The notes under the pieces: generated by a model
The model's database searches: none
What the model was told of the DNA's origin: nothing
Seen by the model: only the letters and a program-made list of their open reading frames with translations
Assembly (NCBI GenBank): GCA_046330435.1
Contig: JAXLST010000024.1
Span: forward strand, 1 to 63,028
Direction: 5' to 3'
Length of the DNA stretch: 63,028 bases
DNA from: Ga0077560 sp046330435
GTDB taxonomy: Bacteria; Actinomycetota; Thermoleophilia; Miltoncostaeales; Miltoncostaeaceae
In this document: piece after piece, positions 6,293 through 13,989 of the stretch
How positions within the stretch are numbered: position 1 is the first letter of the stretch
Layout of the letters: every line of letters begins with the position of its first letter
Position numbers and translations under genes: made by a program

Positions 6293-8625
6293 ATCCCCGG
6301 CAGGGGTTCGGTCCGTCCGATGCCGGGCACCCGGGGCGGCAGGTCCCCAGCGTTCCCGGTGATGCGCCGGGGACGCTCCGCCCGGCGGCTCACGCGGTCG
6401 GCCGCTCGTCGCACCTGCTCGGCCCGGTCGTGCTCCAGCTCCAGCTTGAGCTCCGGGTGCGCGAGCCCGACGAACGCGCCCTGGACGAAACGCACCTTGA
6501 GGGCGAACGCCTCCTCCAGCCGGAAGGGCGCCGCGTTCTGGAACCCCTCCACCACCACCTTCTCGCCGTCCAGGCTCTTGGCGCTGATCATGGCCTTCAC
6601 GAAGCCGACGGACAGGGCGGGATCGGGCTGCTGGGTGAACCACTGGTCCAGCTTCACGTAGGTGAGTGACAGGTCCGTGAGGCGCTCGAGCGAGCCGTGC
6701 CCCACACCGAAGTCGTCGATGGCGAGCCGGACGTCGAGCCCCTGGGCGTAGTAGCGGAGCCGGTCGCGGAACACGGTGGTGGAGCCCGCGGGCCAACTCA
6801 CCCCGGGCGGCGGGTCAGGGATGGGCCGCTTCTCGGAGATCTCCAGAGTGAGTTCCCGCCCCTGCACGGCCTCCCGCGCCAGGGTCTCCTGGACCTCCTG
6901 GAAGTAGTCGTTGTGCAGGAGCGTGTCGGGGTAGACGTTCACGGTGAGACCCTGCGGATGGGGCCGGCCCCGCCACGGCATGCGGACGTCGCGCATCTGC
7001 CGGCGGTAGGACCCGACGGCGGTGCGCAGCATGTGCTGGTCGAGCAGCAGCATGAACTCGCGCCCCCACAGCTCCGCCGAGGCGAACAGGTGGGCGGGCG
7101 CCTCGTTGGTGCGGCCCCCCACCTCGCGGGCGAGCGCTTCCCAGCTGTCGATGCACGGCTGGTGGGGATCCAGGTACAGCACCGGCTGGAAGTGCGCCTC
7201 CACCCCGGCGAGCTGGTCGAGGAAGGCGCGCAGACGCTCGCGGTAGATCTCCCGCGGGACGAACCCCGCGCGGCGCCGCAGGCCGTCCCAGGCGGCGCAC
7301 AGTGCCCGCAGTGGGTTCGGGGCGTCGCCGCGCCCGTGCGATTCGCACACCGCGCGGCACACGGTGGCCACCGGTTCGATGAGCAGCCGCTCGGGCATCC
7401 GGGAACCCACCACGAACAGCCAGCGCGCGACGCCAAGGGGGGTGAGCGGCACCGCGATGATCTCGGTGCCGTCCTCCGCGGTGTCGCGCCATCCGGCCGT
7501 GCTGCCGGCGGTCCCGTCTATGACCCGGTGGAGCCGGGCCACAGCCCAGCGCGCGCGATCGAGGAGCACCTCCCCGTCCTCAACGCTGCTGTGCGCCGAC
7601 AGCTCCCAGCGCGGCCCCTCGCAGACGAAGGCCATGTCGCCCTCGAGCATCTGGGTCACGCCGTCCAGCAGCCACGCCTCGACGCCTCCGGGGTCGTCCG
7701 CCCGGAGGGTGCGCATGAGGGTGTCGCGCAGGCGGGCGACGGGCTCGGACAGGACGCGCAGCGGTGCATCGAGTTCCTGCGCTCGAACGACGCCAATCAC
7801 GTCGACGGCGCCCGCAACCAGGGGGACGCGATCGGCGAGGGTCTCGCTCCCCGGCTCGCGTGGAACGCGTGAGAAGGCGATCCCGGCCGCCTCCCGCGGC
7901 TGCGCGGACAGCACGGGCGCCTGCAGGCCGGCCGCCGTGACGTGCAGCTCCCGCTCCACGTACGCGGCGAGGTCGGCCATCGAGACGACCCCGTCCGCGT
8001 CGATGTCGGCGTCACCTGTGTCGAGCCCGGCGATGACGGCGTCGGTGAACAGGGAGTGGTCGTTCCGGGGCGGAACCTGGCGCTGCTCGTACGAGGGCTC
8101 GCCGGCGCCGGACGCGGCCAGGATGCAGCGCATACGGGTCACGCCGTCCGTGTCCAGCGCGTCCGCGAGCCCCTGTCCGTCACCGTCGGCGGGATGCACG
8201 CCGGCGGCGTTGCAGCAGTCCAGCAGGACCACCTGCGTGCGAGCCGGAGAGCCGTCGAGCATGCCCCGCAGGACCGCGCCGGGGAGGGCGGTGGACCAGG
8301 GCTGGGCGGGGTTGGTGTCGCGGCAGGCGAGGAACACGTGCCCGTCGTGCAGGATCGCGTGGCCCGAGAAGTAGAGCACCAGCAGGTCGTCGGGCTCCGC
8401 CTTCGCGGTGAAGTCCCCAAGTGCCCGCTGCAGGGCGATGAGTTCCGGGTCGCAGACGACGGACATGGCGTCGGGGGCGATCGCGGCGCGCCGGGGGTTC
8501 AGCAGCACCTCTCTCAGGCGGGCGGCGTCACCCGCCGGGGCGTGCAGCGTCTGCAGGCCCGGGTCGTCGTACGCGGACACCGCCACCAACAGGGCGCGGC
8601 GGCGGTCGGCCCATGCCATCGTCAC
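6286..8625 (-). CDS. Caspase-like peptidase - GAF-like - EAL (c-di-GMP phosphodiesterase) fusion protein
   Basis: This 779-aa protein starts at GTG 8625, which overlaps the TGA of the EACC1-like gene upstream. Residues 1-250 form a C14 caspase-like domain with His89 in 'LYFSGHA' and Cys138 in 'LLDCCNAAG'. Residues 207-218 form an EF-hand-like loop (DxDxDGxVxxxD). Residues about 295-430 look like a GAF domain, and 470-725 are an EAL domain. The EAL catalytic set is complete: E496 ('SWEALAR'), N563 ('VNVYP'), E595 ('LTLEISE'), D637-D638 ('AIDDFG'), K658, E693 ('VVEGF') and Q715 ('VQG'). There is no signal peptide, so it should be cytoplasmic. A caspase joined to a competent c-di-GMP phosphodiesterase or sensor suggests that c-di-GMP controls proteolysis. 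The domain calls are strong. The coupling mechanism is inference. Confidence 0.85.
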   Translation of the reverse strand: MTMAWADRRRALLVAVSAYDDPGLQTLHAPAGDAARLREVLLNPRRAAIAPDAMSVVCDPELIALQRALGDFTAKAEPDDLLVLYFSGHAILHDGHVFLACRDTNPAQPWSTALPGAVLRGMLDGSPARTQVVLLDCCNAAGVHPADGDGQGLADALDTDGVTRMRCILAASGAGEPSYEQRQVPPRNDHSLFTDAVIAGLDTGDADIDADGVVSMADLAAYVERELHVTAAGLQAPVLSAQPREAAGIAFSRVPREPGSETLADRVPLVAGAVDVIGVVRAQELDAPLRVLSEPVARLRDTLMRTLRADDPGGVEAWLLDGVTQMLEGDMAFVCEGPRWELSAHSSVEDGEVLLDRARWAVARLHRVIDGTAGSTAGWRDTAEDGTEIIAVPLTPLGVARWLFVVGSRMPERLLIEPVATVCRAVCESHGRGDAPNPLRALCAAWDGLRRRAGFVPREIYRERLRAFLDQLAGVEAHFQPVLYLDPHQPCIDSWEALAREVGGRTNEAPAHLFASAELWGREFMLLLDQHMLRTAVGSYRRQMRDVRMPWRGRPHPQGLTVNVYPDTLLHNDYFQEVQETLAREAVQGRELTLEISEKRPIPDPPPGVSWPAGSTTVFRDRLRYYAQGLDVRLAIDDFGVGHGSLERLTDLSLTYVKLDQWFTQQPDPALSVGFVKAMISAKSLDGEKVVVEGFQNAAPFRLEEAFALKVRFVQGAFVGLAHPELKLELEHDRAEQVRRAADRVSRRAERPRRITGNAGDLPPRVPGIGRTEPLPGMD

Positions 8626-9011
8626 GTCCGGTCCTCCGCGCCGGCGCCGGCGCTTCCTGAGACCTCGGCCAGCAGCGTCTCGGCCGAGTCCGCGTCCGAG
8701 TCCGTGACGACCGTGATGCGGGTCACCTCCTCACCGCCCCGCTCGACGATCACGACGTACTCACGCAGCCGGTGCCGGCGCCCCCATGCGTCGAGCGTGG
8801 CCGGCAGCGCCCGCAGCAGGCGGGTCGCGGCGGCGGCGGTGAGGCCGGCGAGCGCCACGATGAACTCCGGATCCGCGTGCTTGGCCCGGCGCGCGGGTGA
8901 GCACTCCCACCCCTGGCCCATGAGGTCGGACACCAGGTCATCCGCGGCGTCCCGGGCGACCGGCCCGCGGATCCGGGCGATGAACGGCGGGTCGGTCTGC
9001 GGGGATGTCAC
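8622..9011 (-). CDS. EACC1-like small protein, paralog 4 (partner of caspase-EAL)
   Basis: This 129-aa protein starts at GTG 9011 after a CGGAGG site. The family core is present ('DPEFIVALAG', 'LLRALPATLDAW', 'REYVVIVERGGEEV'). Its TGA overlaps the GTG of the caspase-EAL gene by 4 bp, so the two proteins are translationally coupled and probably made in similar amounts. Adaptor genes next to an effector are typical of EACC1-containing conflict systems. The exact role (adaptor, inhibitor or activator) cannot be told from sequence. Confidence 0.63.
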   Translation of the reverse strand: MTSPQTDPPFIARIRGPVARDAADDLVSDLMGQGWECSPARRAKHADPEFIVALAGLTAAAATRLLRALPATLDAWGRRHRLREYVVIVERGGEEVTRITVVTDSDADSAETLLAEVSGSAGAGAEDRT

Positions 9012-9039
9012 GAGGGCCTCCGGAGTTGCGTCCCGGCGG

Positions 9040-9069
9040 ACCATATTGCGTCGTCTCGATGACGAGAAA
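9040..9069 (-). promoter_or_regulatory. Conserved family promoter (copy C), in front of EACC1-like/caspase-EAL operon
   Basis: Minus-strand TTTCTC (9069-9064), an 18-bp spacer and TATGGT (9045-9040), with about 29 nt to the GTG at 9011. The layout and distance to the start match copies A and B. Confidence 0.55.
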
Positions 9070-9134
9070 CGAATGAAGTGCCTGTCTACGAGCACCGGCA
9101 CTTCTGTGGGATCACCCGTCCGCGAGGACGTCCC

Positions 9135-9162
9135 GCTCGGCGGTTCCGGCGGTTCTCAGTCC
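9135..9162. repeat. 28-bp repeat copy 2 over the stop codon of the caspase-less paralog
   Basis: Identical to 6265-6292, with the stop codon (9156-9158) in the same position. This indicates that the two large genes share a duplicated 3' end and flank. Confidence 0.8.
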
Positions 9163-10640
9163 CCTGCGCGGCCGAAGCCGGGGATGCGCTCCGCGTGGGC
9201 CAGGGTGCCGTGGGCGCCCGCACCCGCCGATGCGGGGCGGAGGCGCACACGGTCGGCGGCCCGCCGGATGCGGGCGAGCTGGCTGTCGGTGGGCTCCAGG
9301 CGCAGTTCGCGGGTGGGCAGCCCCACGAACTCGCCCTGCAGGAGGCGCACGCCCAGGGCGAAGGCGTCCTCCAGCTGGAAGGGCGGCTGGTCGGCGAAGC
9401 CGGTCACCACGGTGCGCTGCGGCCCCGCCCACGGCGTGGCGATCGCGGCCTCCACCATGCCGGCCACCACGCCGGGCTGCTGCTGGCCGGTGAGCCACTC
9501 GTCGAGCTTCACGTACGTGGGGTCCAGGTCGCCGGGCGGCGAGGCGAGCTCCTGCCGGGTGCGCACCGCGTCCACCACGATCCCGACGCCCAGCCGGTCG
9601 CGCAGGCCGGTGATGCGGCGCCGCAGCTCCTCCTGGTCCTCCGGCCCGCACAGGCCGGCGACCTCCAGGGCCAGCTCGGTGCCGCGGATCCCGCCGGGGC
9701 GGTGGATGGCCGCCTCCAGCTGGCCGGTGACCTCGTCGGCCAGGAGTGAGGCGGCGTGGACGTCGACGGTGAGGCCGCGCGGCATCGGCAGCCCCTGTGA
9801 GGTGGTGCTCGGAGCGTCGCGCACCTGCACCAGGTAGTCGCGGATCGCGCAGTGCAGCATGCGGCGGTCCAGCAGCCGCAGGAACTCCGGGCCCCACAGC
9901 CGGGCCGCGGCGTACATGTCGGCGGCGTCGCCGCGGCCGCCGTGCGGGACGGCCTCCCACCCGTCGATGCCCGGGTGCTCGCGGTGCAGGTACAGGACCG
10001 GCGCGAACACCGGCACCAGCGCGGAGAGCTGCTCCACGAACGCCGCGCGGCGGGCCTCGTACATCTCGGTGGGGACGGCCCCCAGGTGGGCGAGGGCGGC
10101 GTCCCAGGCGGCGGCCTGCGCCCGCACCGGGCTGGGGTCGCGGCCGCCCGCGTGGGACATGACCACGGCGCGGGCGACCACCCCGATGGGCTCGCCCAGC
10201 GCGTCCTTGGGCATGGAGTCGCCCACCAGGAACAGCCACGCCCCGTCCGGGCCGCCGGTGAGGCGCACCGCGATGGTCTCGGTGCCGTCCGGGGCGGTCG
10301 CCCGCCAGCCGCCGGCCGGTGCGCCCCCGGCACGCACCAGGTCGCCCAGCCGCAGCAGCGCCCGCCCCGCGGCGTCCTCGAGCTCCTTGGGATCCGCGAC
10401 GTAGCTGTAGGCGTGCAGCTCCCACCGGTCGCGGGAGTGGTTGCGGCACGTGAACGCCAGGTCGGCGCCCAGCATCTCGACCAGGCCGTTCAGCAGCCAC
10501 CGCTCGGTCTTGCCGGGCTTGGCGGGCAGCTGCCACTCCAGGGCATGGCGCAGCCGCTCGATGGGCCGCACCAGTGCGCGGCCCGCCGCGTCGCGGTCCG
10601 GGGTCCAGCCCGGCCGGGTGTCCCGCTCAGTCCCCACCAC
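9156..10640 (-). CDS. GAF-like/degenerate EAL protein, caspase-less paralog
   Basis: The protein matches the GAF-like and EAL parts of the caspase-EAL gene from end to end ('WLLNGLVEMLGADLAF', 'FAPVLYLHREHPGIDGWEAV', 'TYVKLDEWL', 'LLQGEFVGL'), but lacks the caspase domain. Several EAL catalytic residues are replaced: the Mg-binding Asn is Asp ('VDVHA'), the DDFG pair is 'VVDAVRT', and the late Glu is Thr ('VVTGF'). It is therefore probably a non-catalytic c-di-GMP or protein-binding subunit. An open frame extends to GTG 10697, but a family promoter lies inside that extension (10645-10674), so GTG 10640 is preferred (about 494 aa), perhaps as a leaderless message. Confidence 0.72.
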   Translation of the reverse strand: MVGTERDTRPGWTPDRDAAGRALVRPIERLRHALEWQLPAKPGKTERWLLNGLVEMLGADLAFTCRNHSRDRWELHAYSYVADPKELEDAAGRALLRLGDLVRAGGAPAGGWRATAPDGTETIAVRLTGGPDGAWLFLVGDSMPKDALGEPIGVVARAVVMSHAGGRDPSPVRAQAAAWDAALAHLGAVPTEMYEARRAAFVEQLSALVPVFAPVLYLHREHPGIDGWEAVPHGGRGDAADMYAAARLWGPEFLRLLDRRMLHCAIRDYLVQVRDAPSTTSQGLPMPRGLTVDVHAASLLADEVTGQLEAAIHRPGGIRGTELALEVAGLCGPEDQEELRRRITGLRDRLGVGIVVDAVRTRQELASPPGDLDPTYVKLDEWLTGQQQPGVVAGMVEAAIATPWAGPQRTVVTGFADQPPFQLEDAFALGVRLLQGEFVGLPTRELRLEPTDSQLARIRRAADRVRLRPASAGAGAHGTLAHAERIPGFGRAGD

Positions 10641-10644
10641 TGCG

Positions 10645-10674
10645 AATGTAGTGCCCTGTTCGGATTGCCGGAAA
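10645..10674 (-). promoter_or_regulatory. Conserved family promoter (copy D), possibly leaderless
   Basis: Minus-strand TTTCCG (10674-10669), an 18-bp spacer and TACATT (10650-10645). The preferred GTG start lies only 4 nt beyond the -10, so transcription would begin at or within the start codon. Confidence 0.45.
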
Positions 10675-10807
10675 CGCGGTACCTGCAGGGTTTTCACGTC
10701 CGTCGCAGCTTCTCTGCGCTTCGCGGAATTCGTCCGTTCACGGGTGGTGGATTCCGGCGAGTTGGGACTCCGGGCGGGGGGCGTCCGGCCCGGGGATACT
10801 TCCCGTC

Positions 10808-11722
10808 ATGACACCCTCCCCGCAGGCCGGAATCCTCGTCACCGGTGCCACCGGCGGCGTCGGCGGTTCCGTGGCCCACCACCTCTCGCGGCTCGGCGTG
10901 CCGTTCCGCATGCTCGTCCGGGCCCCCTCCCGCGCCCCCCAGGTGCCCGGCGGCACACCCGTGGTCGGCGACTACGCCGATCCCGAGTCGCTGCGCGCCG
11001 CCATGAACCCCGGCGACCGCGTGCTGATGATCAGCCTGCACGCGTCGTTCGACACCCGCATGGTGCTGCACCCCAACTTCATCGACGCGGCGGTGGAGCG
11101 CGGGGTGGGGCGTGTGCTCTACCTGTCGAGCATCAACGCCAGCCCCGACGCGGTCTTCCGGCACGCCCGTTCGCACGGTGAGACCGAGCGGATGCTCACC
11201 GACGCGGGCCTCAGCTCCTGCGGGGTGCGGATGGCGATGTGGGCGGAGCAGATCGGCGACTGGTTCGACCCGGACGGCCGCATCACCGGCCCCGGCGGCG
11301 ACGGCCGCGTGTCGCTCACCTACCGCGACGAGATCGGCGAGGCCATCGCCCACCTGCTGGCGTTCCCCGAGAAGGACGACCGCGACGTGGTGTCGATCAC
11401 CACCCCGGAGGCAGTCACGCTCGCCGAGCTCGCCGCCATGTGCCGGGAGGTGAGCGGCCGGCGGGAGCTGCGATACGAGCCGCTGTCCCGCGAGGAGTGG
11501 ATCGAGTTCCGGGTGGGCCTGGGCCGCCAGCGCTGGTCGGTGGAAGGCGGGCTGACGTTCTACGACGGCATCGCCGTGGGCGAGCACGACGTGGTGACCG
11601 ACGACTTCGCGCGCATCGTCGGGCGTCCCCCCACGCCGCTGCGGACGCTGCTGGAGATGTTCAAGGACCAGCTCTGGACCGGGGTCCAGGCCGGCGGCGC
11701 GATCGGGGCGATCGAGGACTGA
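10808..11722 (+). CDS. NmrA-like NAD(P)-binding (atypical SDR) protein
   Basis: This 304-aa protein has a Rossmann dinucleotide-binding start 'GILVTGATGGVGGSVAHHL', followed by 'FRMLVRAPSRAP', as in NmrA/atypical short-chain dehydrogenases that bind NAD(P) to modify or sense a substrate. The central 'VLYLSSINAS' strand lacks a clear YxxxK catalytic pair. The rest matches the substrate-binding half ('YRDEIGEAIAHLL'). It is divergent from the degenerate-EAL gene with a gap of about 170 bp. Whether it is functionally linked to region 2 is unknown. Confidence 0.82.
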   Translation: MTPSPQAGILVTGATGGVGGSVAHHLSRLGVPFRMLVRAPSRAPQVPGGTPVVGDYADPESLRAAMNPGDRVLMISLHASFDTRMVLHPNFIDAAVERGVGRVLYLSSINASPDAVFRHARSHGETERMLTDAGLSSCGVRMAMWAEQIGDWFDPDGRITGPGGDGRVSLTYRDEIGEAIAHLLAFPEKDDRDVVSITTPEAVTLAELAAMCREVSGRRELRYEPLSREEWIEFRVGLGRQRWSVEGGLTFYDGIAVGEHDVVTDDFARIVGRPPTPLRTLLEMFKDQLWTGVQAGGAIGAIED

Positions 11723-11723
11723 C

Positions 11724-11741
11724 CGAAAGCTGCGACTTTCG
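11724..11741 (+). terminator. Short hairpin after the NmrA-like gene
   Basis: CGAAAG-6 nt-CTTTCG forms a perfect 6-bp stem right after the stop codon. No U-run follows, so terminator function is uncertain. Confidence 0.35.
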
Positions 11742-11843
11742 ATCGGGTGAGCGGATTGAAAGCTGCGGCTGAGCGCCGGGAGGCGGTGAGGGACGGGGAG
11801 CGCGAGCCGTGCGCCTCGATCGCCTCACGACCGCACACCGCCC

Positions 11844-12959
11844 TCAGGCCGTGACCACCCGGTTGCGGCCGCCGAGCTTGGCCCCGTAGAGGGCGGCGTC
11901 GGACGCGCGCGACAGCGCGTCGGCGTCCGCGCCGTCCTCCGGGGCGGTCGCCACCCCGATGCTCACCGTCACGCCCACCCGGGCGGCCTCCACCCCGGCG
12001 CGGATCTGCTCGGCGACGCGCCGGCCGCCGTCCCGGGTGCAGTCGGCGAGGATCACCACGAACTCGTCGCCGCCCATGCGGCCCAGCACGTCCCCGGCGC
12101 GCACCGATGCGCGCAGGACGTCTGCGACGTGGCGCAGCGCGGTGTCACCGGCCGCGTGGCCGCTCACGTCGTTGACGTGCTTGAAGCCGTCCACGTCGAT
12201 GGTGAGCAGCGACACCGGCGCGTTGCGGCGGCGGTGGGTGGCGAGGGCGCTGGTGAGGGCGACATCCAGAGCCCGGCGATTGAGCAGCCCGGTGAGCTGG
12301 TCCTCCAGGGCCTGGCGTTCCAGGGCGGCCATGAGGTCGGCGACGCGGCGGCGCAGCACGAAGATCACGGCGCAGGCGATGGCCAGGGCCGTCGCCAGGC
12401 CGGCGGTGTCGGTGACCGCCACCGAGCCGGGCAGGATCGTCGCGGTGACCAGCCCGTCGGCGACGGTCACGGCGGCCAGCACCAGGGAGGTCTGGGCGAC
12501 CGACAGGAACATCGCCGCGTAGAGAACGGGCCACAGCAGGAACAGCTGGGCGCCGGCGCTGGCGTCGGAGGTCGCCAGGTTCGCTGCCAGCACCGTGGCC
12601 GCCGCCGGGTACGGGGCCAGACCGAACGCCCACGACGGCACCACGCCGGGCCACCGCCACACCGCCAGCCCGGAGCCGCCGAGGATGGCGACGATCAGCA
12701 CGGTCATGGCGATCTGCCCGTGCGCGAACGACGGGACCGCCGCCGACAGCACCCCCATGAACGCGGCGCCGCCCAGCAGCATGACCGCCATGGCGCGGGT
12801 CGCGGCGTGCCGGTCCGCGGGCGGCGCCACCAGCATCCGCAGCGGGCCGCGCTGCCCGCCGGCGGCGAGGGGCTCGGGCCCCAGGAGCCCGCGCCGCCAC
12901 CGCGTGGACAGCGGCTCGCGGCCGGGTGGTGCGGCGTCGCTGGGGACGGACGTATGCAT
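11844..12959 (-). CDS. Membrane-bound GGDEF diguanylate cyclase
   Basis: This 371-aa protein has about six membrane helices (residues 55-205), a short linker helix and a GGDEF domain (215-371). The catalytic motif is intact ('GGDEF', 296-300), and the product-inhibition I-site RxxD ('RAGD', 287-290) lies five residues before it, so it should make c-di-GMP from GTP with feedback control. 'DQLTGLLNRRA' and 'IDVDGFKHVND' are the standard domain openers. It lies 2.3 kb from the caspase-EAL/degenerate-EAL pair, which makes it a candidate source of their ligand. There is no sensor domain other than the membrane part. Confidence 0.92.
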   Translation of the reverse strand: MHTSVPSDAAPPGREPLSTRWRRGLLGPEPLAAGGQRGPLRMLVAPPADRHAATRAMAVMLLGGAAFMGVLSAAVPSFAHGQIAMTVLIVAILGGSGLAVWRWPGVVPSWAFGLAPYPAAATVLAANLATSDASAGAQLFLLWPVLYAAMFLSVAQTSLVLAAVTVADGLVTATILPGSVAVTDTAGLATALAIACAVIFVLRRRVADLMAALERQALEDQLTGLLNRRALDVALTSALATHRRRNAPVSLLTIDVDGFKHVNDVSGHAAGDTALRHVADVLRASVRAGDVLGRMGGDEFVVILADCTRDGGRRVAEQIRAGVEAARVGVTVSIGVATAPEDGADADALSRASDAALYGAKLGGRNRVVTA

Positions 12960-13057
12960 CCGGCGGCGACGCTAGCAGCAGGCCGGCGATTCGCCCCCAG
13001 CCCTCCGGACAGGTCACCTCGGGGCGGCGGAACCGGTCCGCCGCCCCGCGGCGGGCG

Positions 13058-13474
13058 TCAGTCCTGCGGGATCCAGGTCCCCAGGGCCTCGAGGGCCCGG
13101 AACAGCCGGCTCAGCTCGGCGGTGGCGCTGCGGTTGGTCCAGCGCACCGTGTGCGACCAGGTGGCGTCCCCGGCGGTGAGCTCGTAGCTGTCGCCGTCGA
13201 GCATCGCCTGGCCCATCTGGCCGGGCAGCTCGGTGAACCGCGCGGCGCCCATCAGCTCGCCGACGCGGATGGCGGCGTCCTCATCGAGGGCCTTGGCGGT
13301 GATGGTCATGAGCCGGCTGCGGCCCGTCATCCCGCGGGTGTGGCGCAACTCCCACCGCGCGAGCGCGGGCACCTCCGTTCGCTCGTCCGCCTGGGCGGTG
13401 GCGGCGGTCTCCGAACGCGCCGTCCGCATCTGCGCGGCGCGCTGGGGATCGGGGTCGGGGAACGGAAACGGCAT
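13058..13474 (-). CDS. Hypothetical 138-aa cytoplasmic protein
   Basis: The ATG at 13474 has a good AAGGGAG ribosome site. The N-terminal 45 residues are polar and Asp/Pro/Gln-rich ('MPFPFPDPDPQRAAQMRTAR'). The rest looks like an alpha/beta domain ('SRLMTITAKALDEDAAIRVGELM', 'YELTAGDATWSHTVRWTN'). I recognise no family, membrane segment or catalytic motif. It follows a well-defined terminator (13641-13680) and is read as a single-gene unit. Confidence 0.6.
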   Translation of the reverse strand: MPFPFPDPDPQRAAQMRTARSETAATAQADERTEVPALARWELRHTRGMTGRSRLMTITAKALDEDAAIRVGELMGAARFTELPGQMGQAMLDGDSYELTAGDATWSHTVRWTNRSATAELSRLFRALEALGTWIPQD

Positions 13475-13640
13475 GTGCAGCTCCCTTCGCGGACTCCTCG
13501 CCCCGCATTGTGGGCGAGTCTGGGTCGGTGGGTCCACTCCCCGAGCCCATCGGCGCCAAATCGTCCGGGGTGAGCCCTCGGGTGAGGGATCCCGTGGCGT
13601 CGAGAGCCGACCAACCTCGTCAGCGGTCGGGGACGACCGC

Positions 13641-13680
13641 AAAGAAAAAAGGGGGGTGAGCCGGTGGCCCACCCCCCCTT
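13641..13680 (-). terminator. Strong intrinsic terminator for the 13699-13968 gene
   Basis: On the minus strand AAGGGGGGGTGGGCC-loop-GGCTCACCCCCC is followed by TTTTTTCTTT, a classic GC stem with a U-tract. It begins about 18 bp after the stop codon at 13699. Confidence 0.85.
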
Positions 13681-13698
13681 CCTCAAGTCAGCCGGTCA

Positions 13699-13968
13699 TC
13701 AGCCGGCAGCATCGTTCTGGGCGCCTTGCCCACGCTTCATAAGAATGACTTCCAACCGAAACTTCATTCTGCCGCTAGGTGAAACAGATTTCGAGAAGTG
13801 AACTTTGAAATGCACAATTTTGGCTGACCGTGTTTTCCGCTTGCAGGTCCGATACAGCCAAACAATGAGAACTAGGGCTAACCAGACTGAAAATAATTCA
13901 AGCTGTACCAATGCAGTTGGTTCGAACAATCGAACGCATTCTCGGTACACGTGGAAGAAGATGACCAC
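13699..13968 (-). CDS. Small single-pass membrane protein, low GC
   Basis: This 89-aa protein starts at GTG 13968 with AAAAGGAG 9 nt upstream. One transmembrane helix ('FSVWLALVLIVWLYR', about residues 26-43) is followed by a basic cytoplasmic-type tail ('TCKRKTRSAKIVHFKVHFSK...LMKRG'). The region is strikingly AT-rich compared with its neighbours and uses rare codons (aaa, tta-type, aac/aat mixtures). It has a consensus-like promoter in front and a strong terminator behind, so it is an independent, probably acquired gene. No family is recognised. A toxin-like or immunity role is possible but unproven. Confidence 0.65.
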   Translation of the reverse strand: MVIFFHVYRECVRLFEPTALVQLELFSVWLALVLIVWLYRTCKRKTRSAKIVHFKVHFSKSVSPSGRMKFRLEVILMKRGQGAQNDAAG

Positions 13969-13989
13969 GACGCACTCTCCTTTTCTATA

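Noticed and set aside
10641..10697. Upstream start (GTG 10697) for the degenerate-EAL gene
   Set aside because: A family-type promoter lies inside this extension, and the paralogous domain begins later, so GTG 10640 is preferred. The longer form is not excluded.
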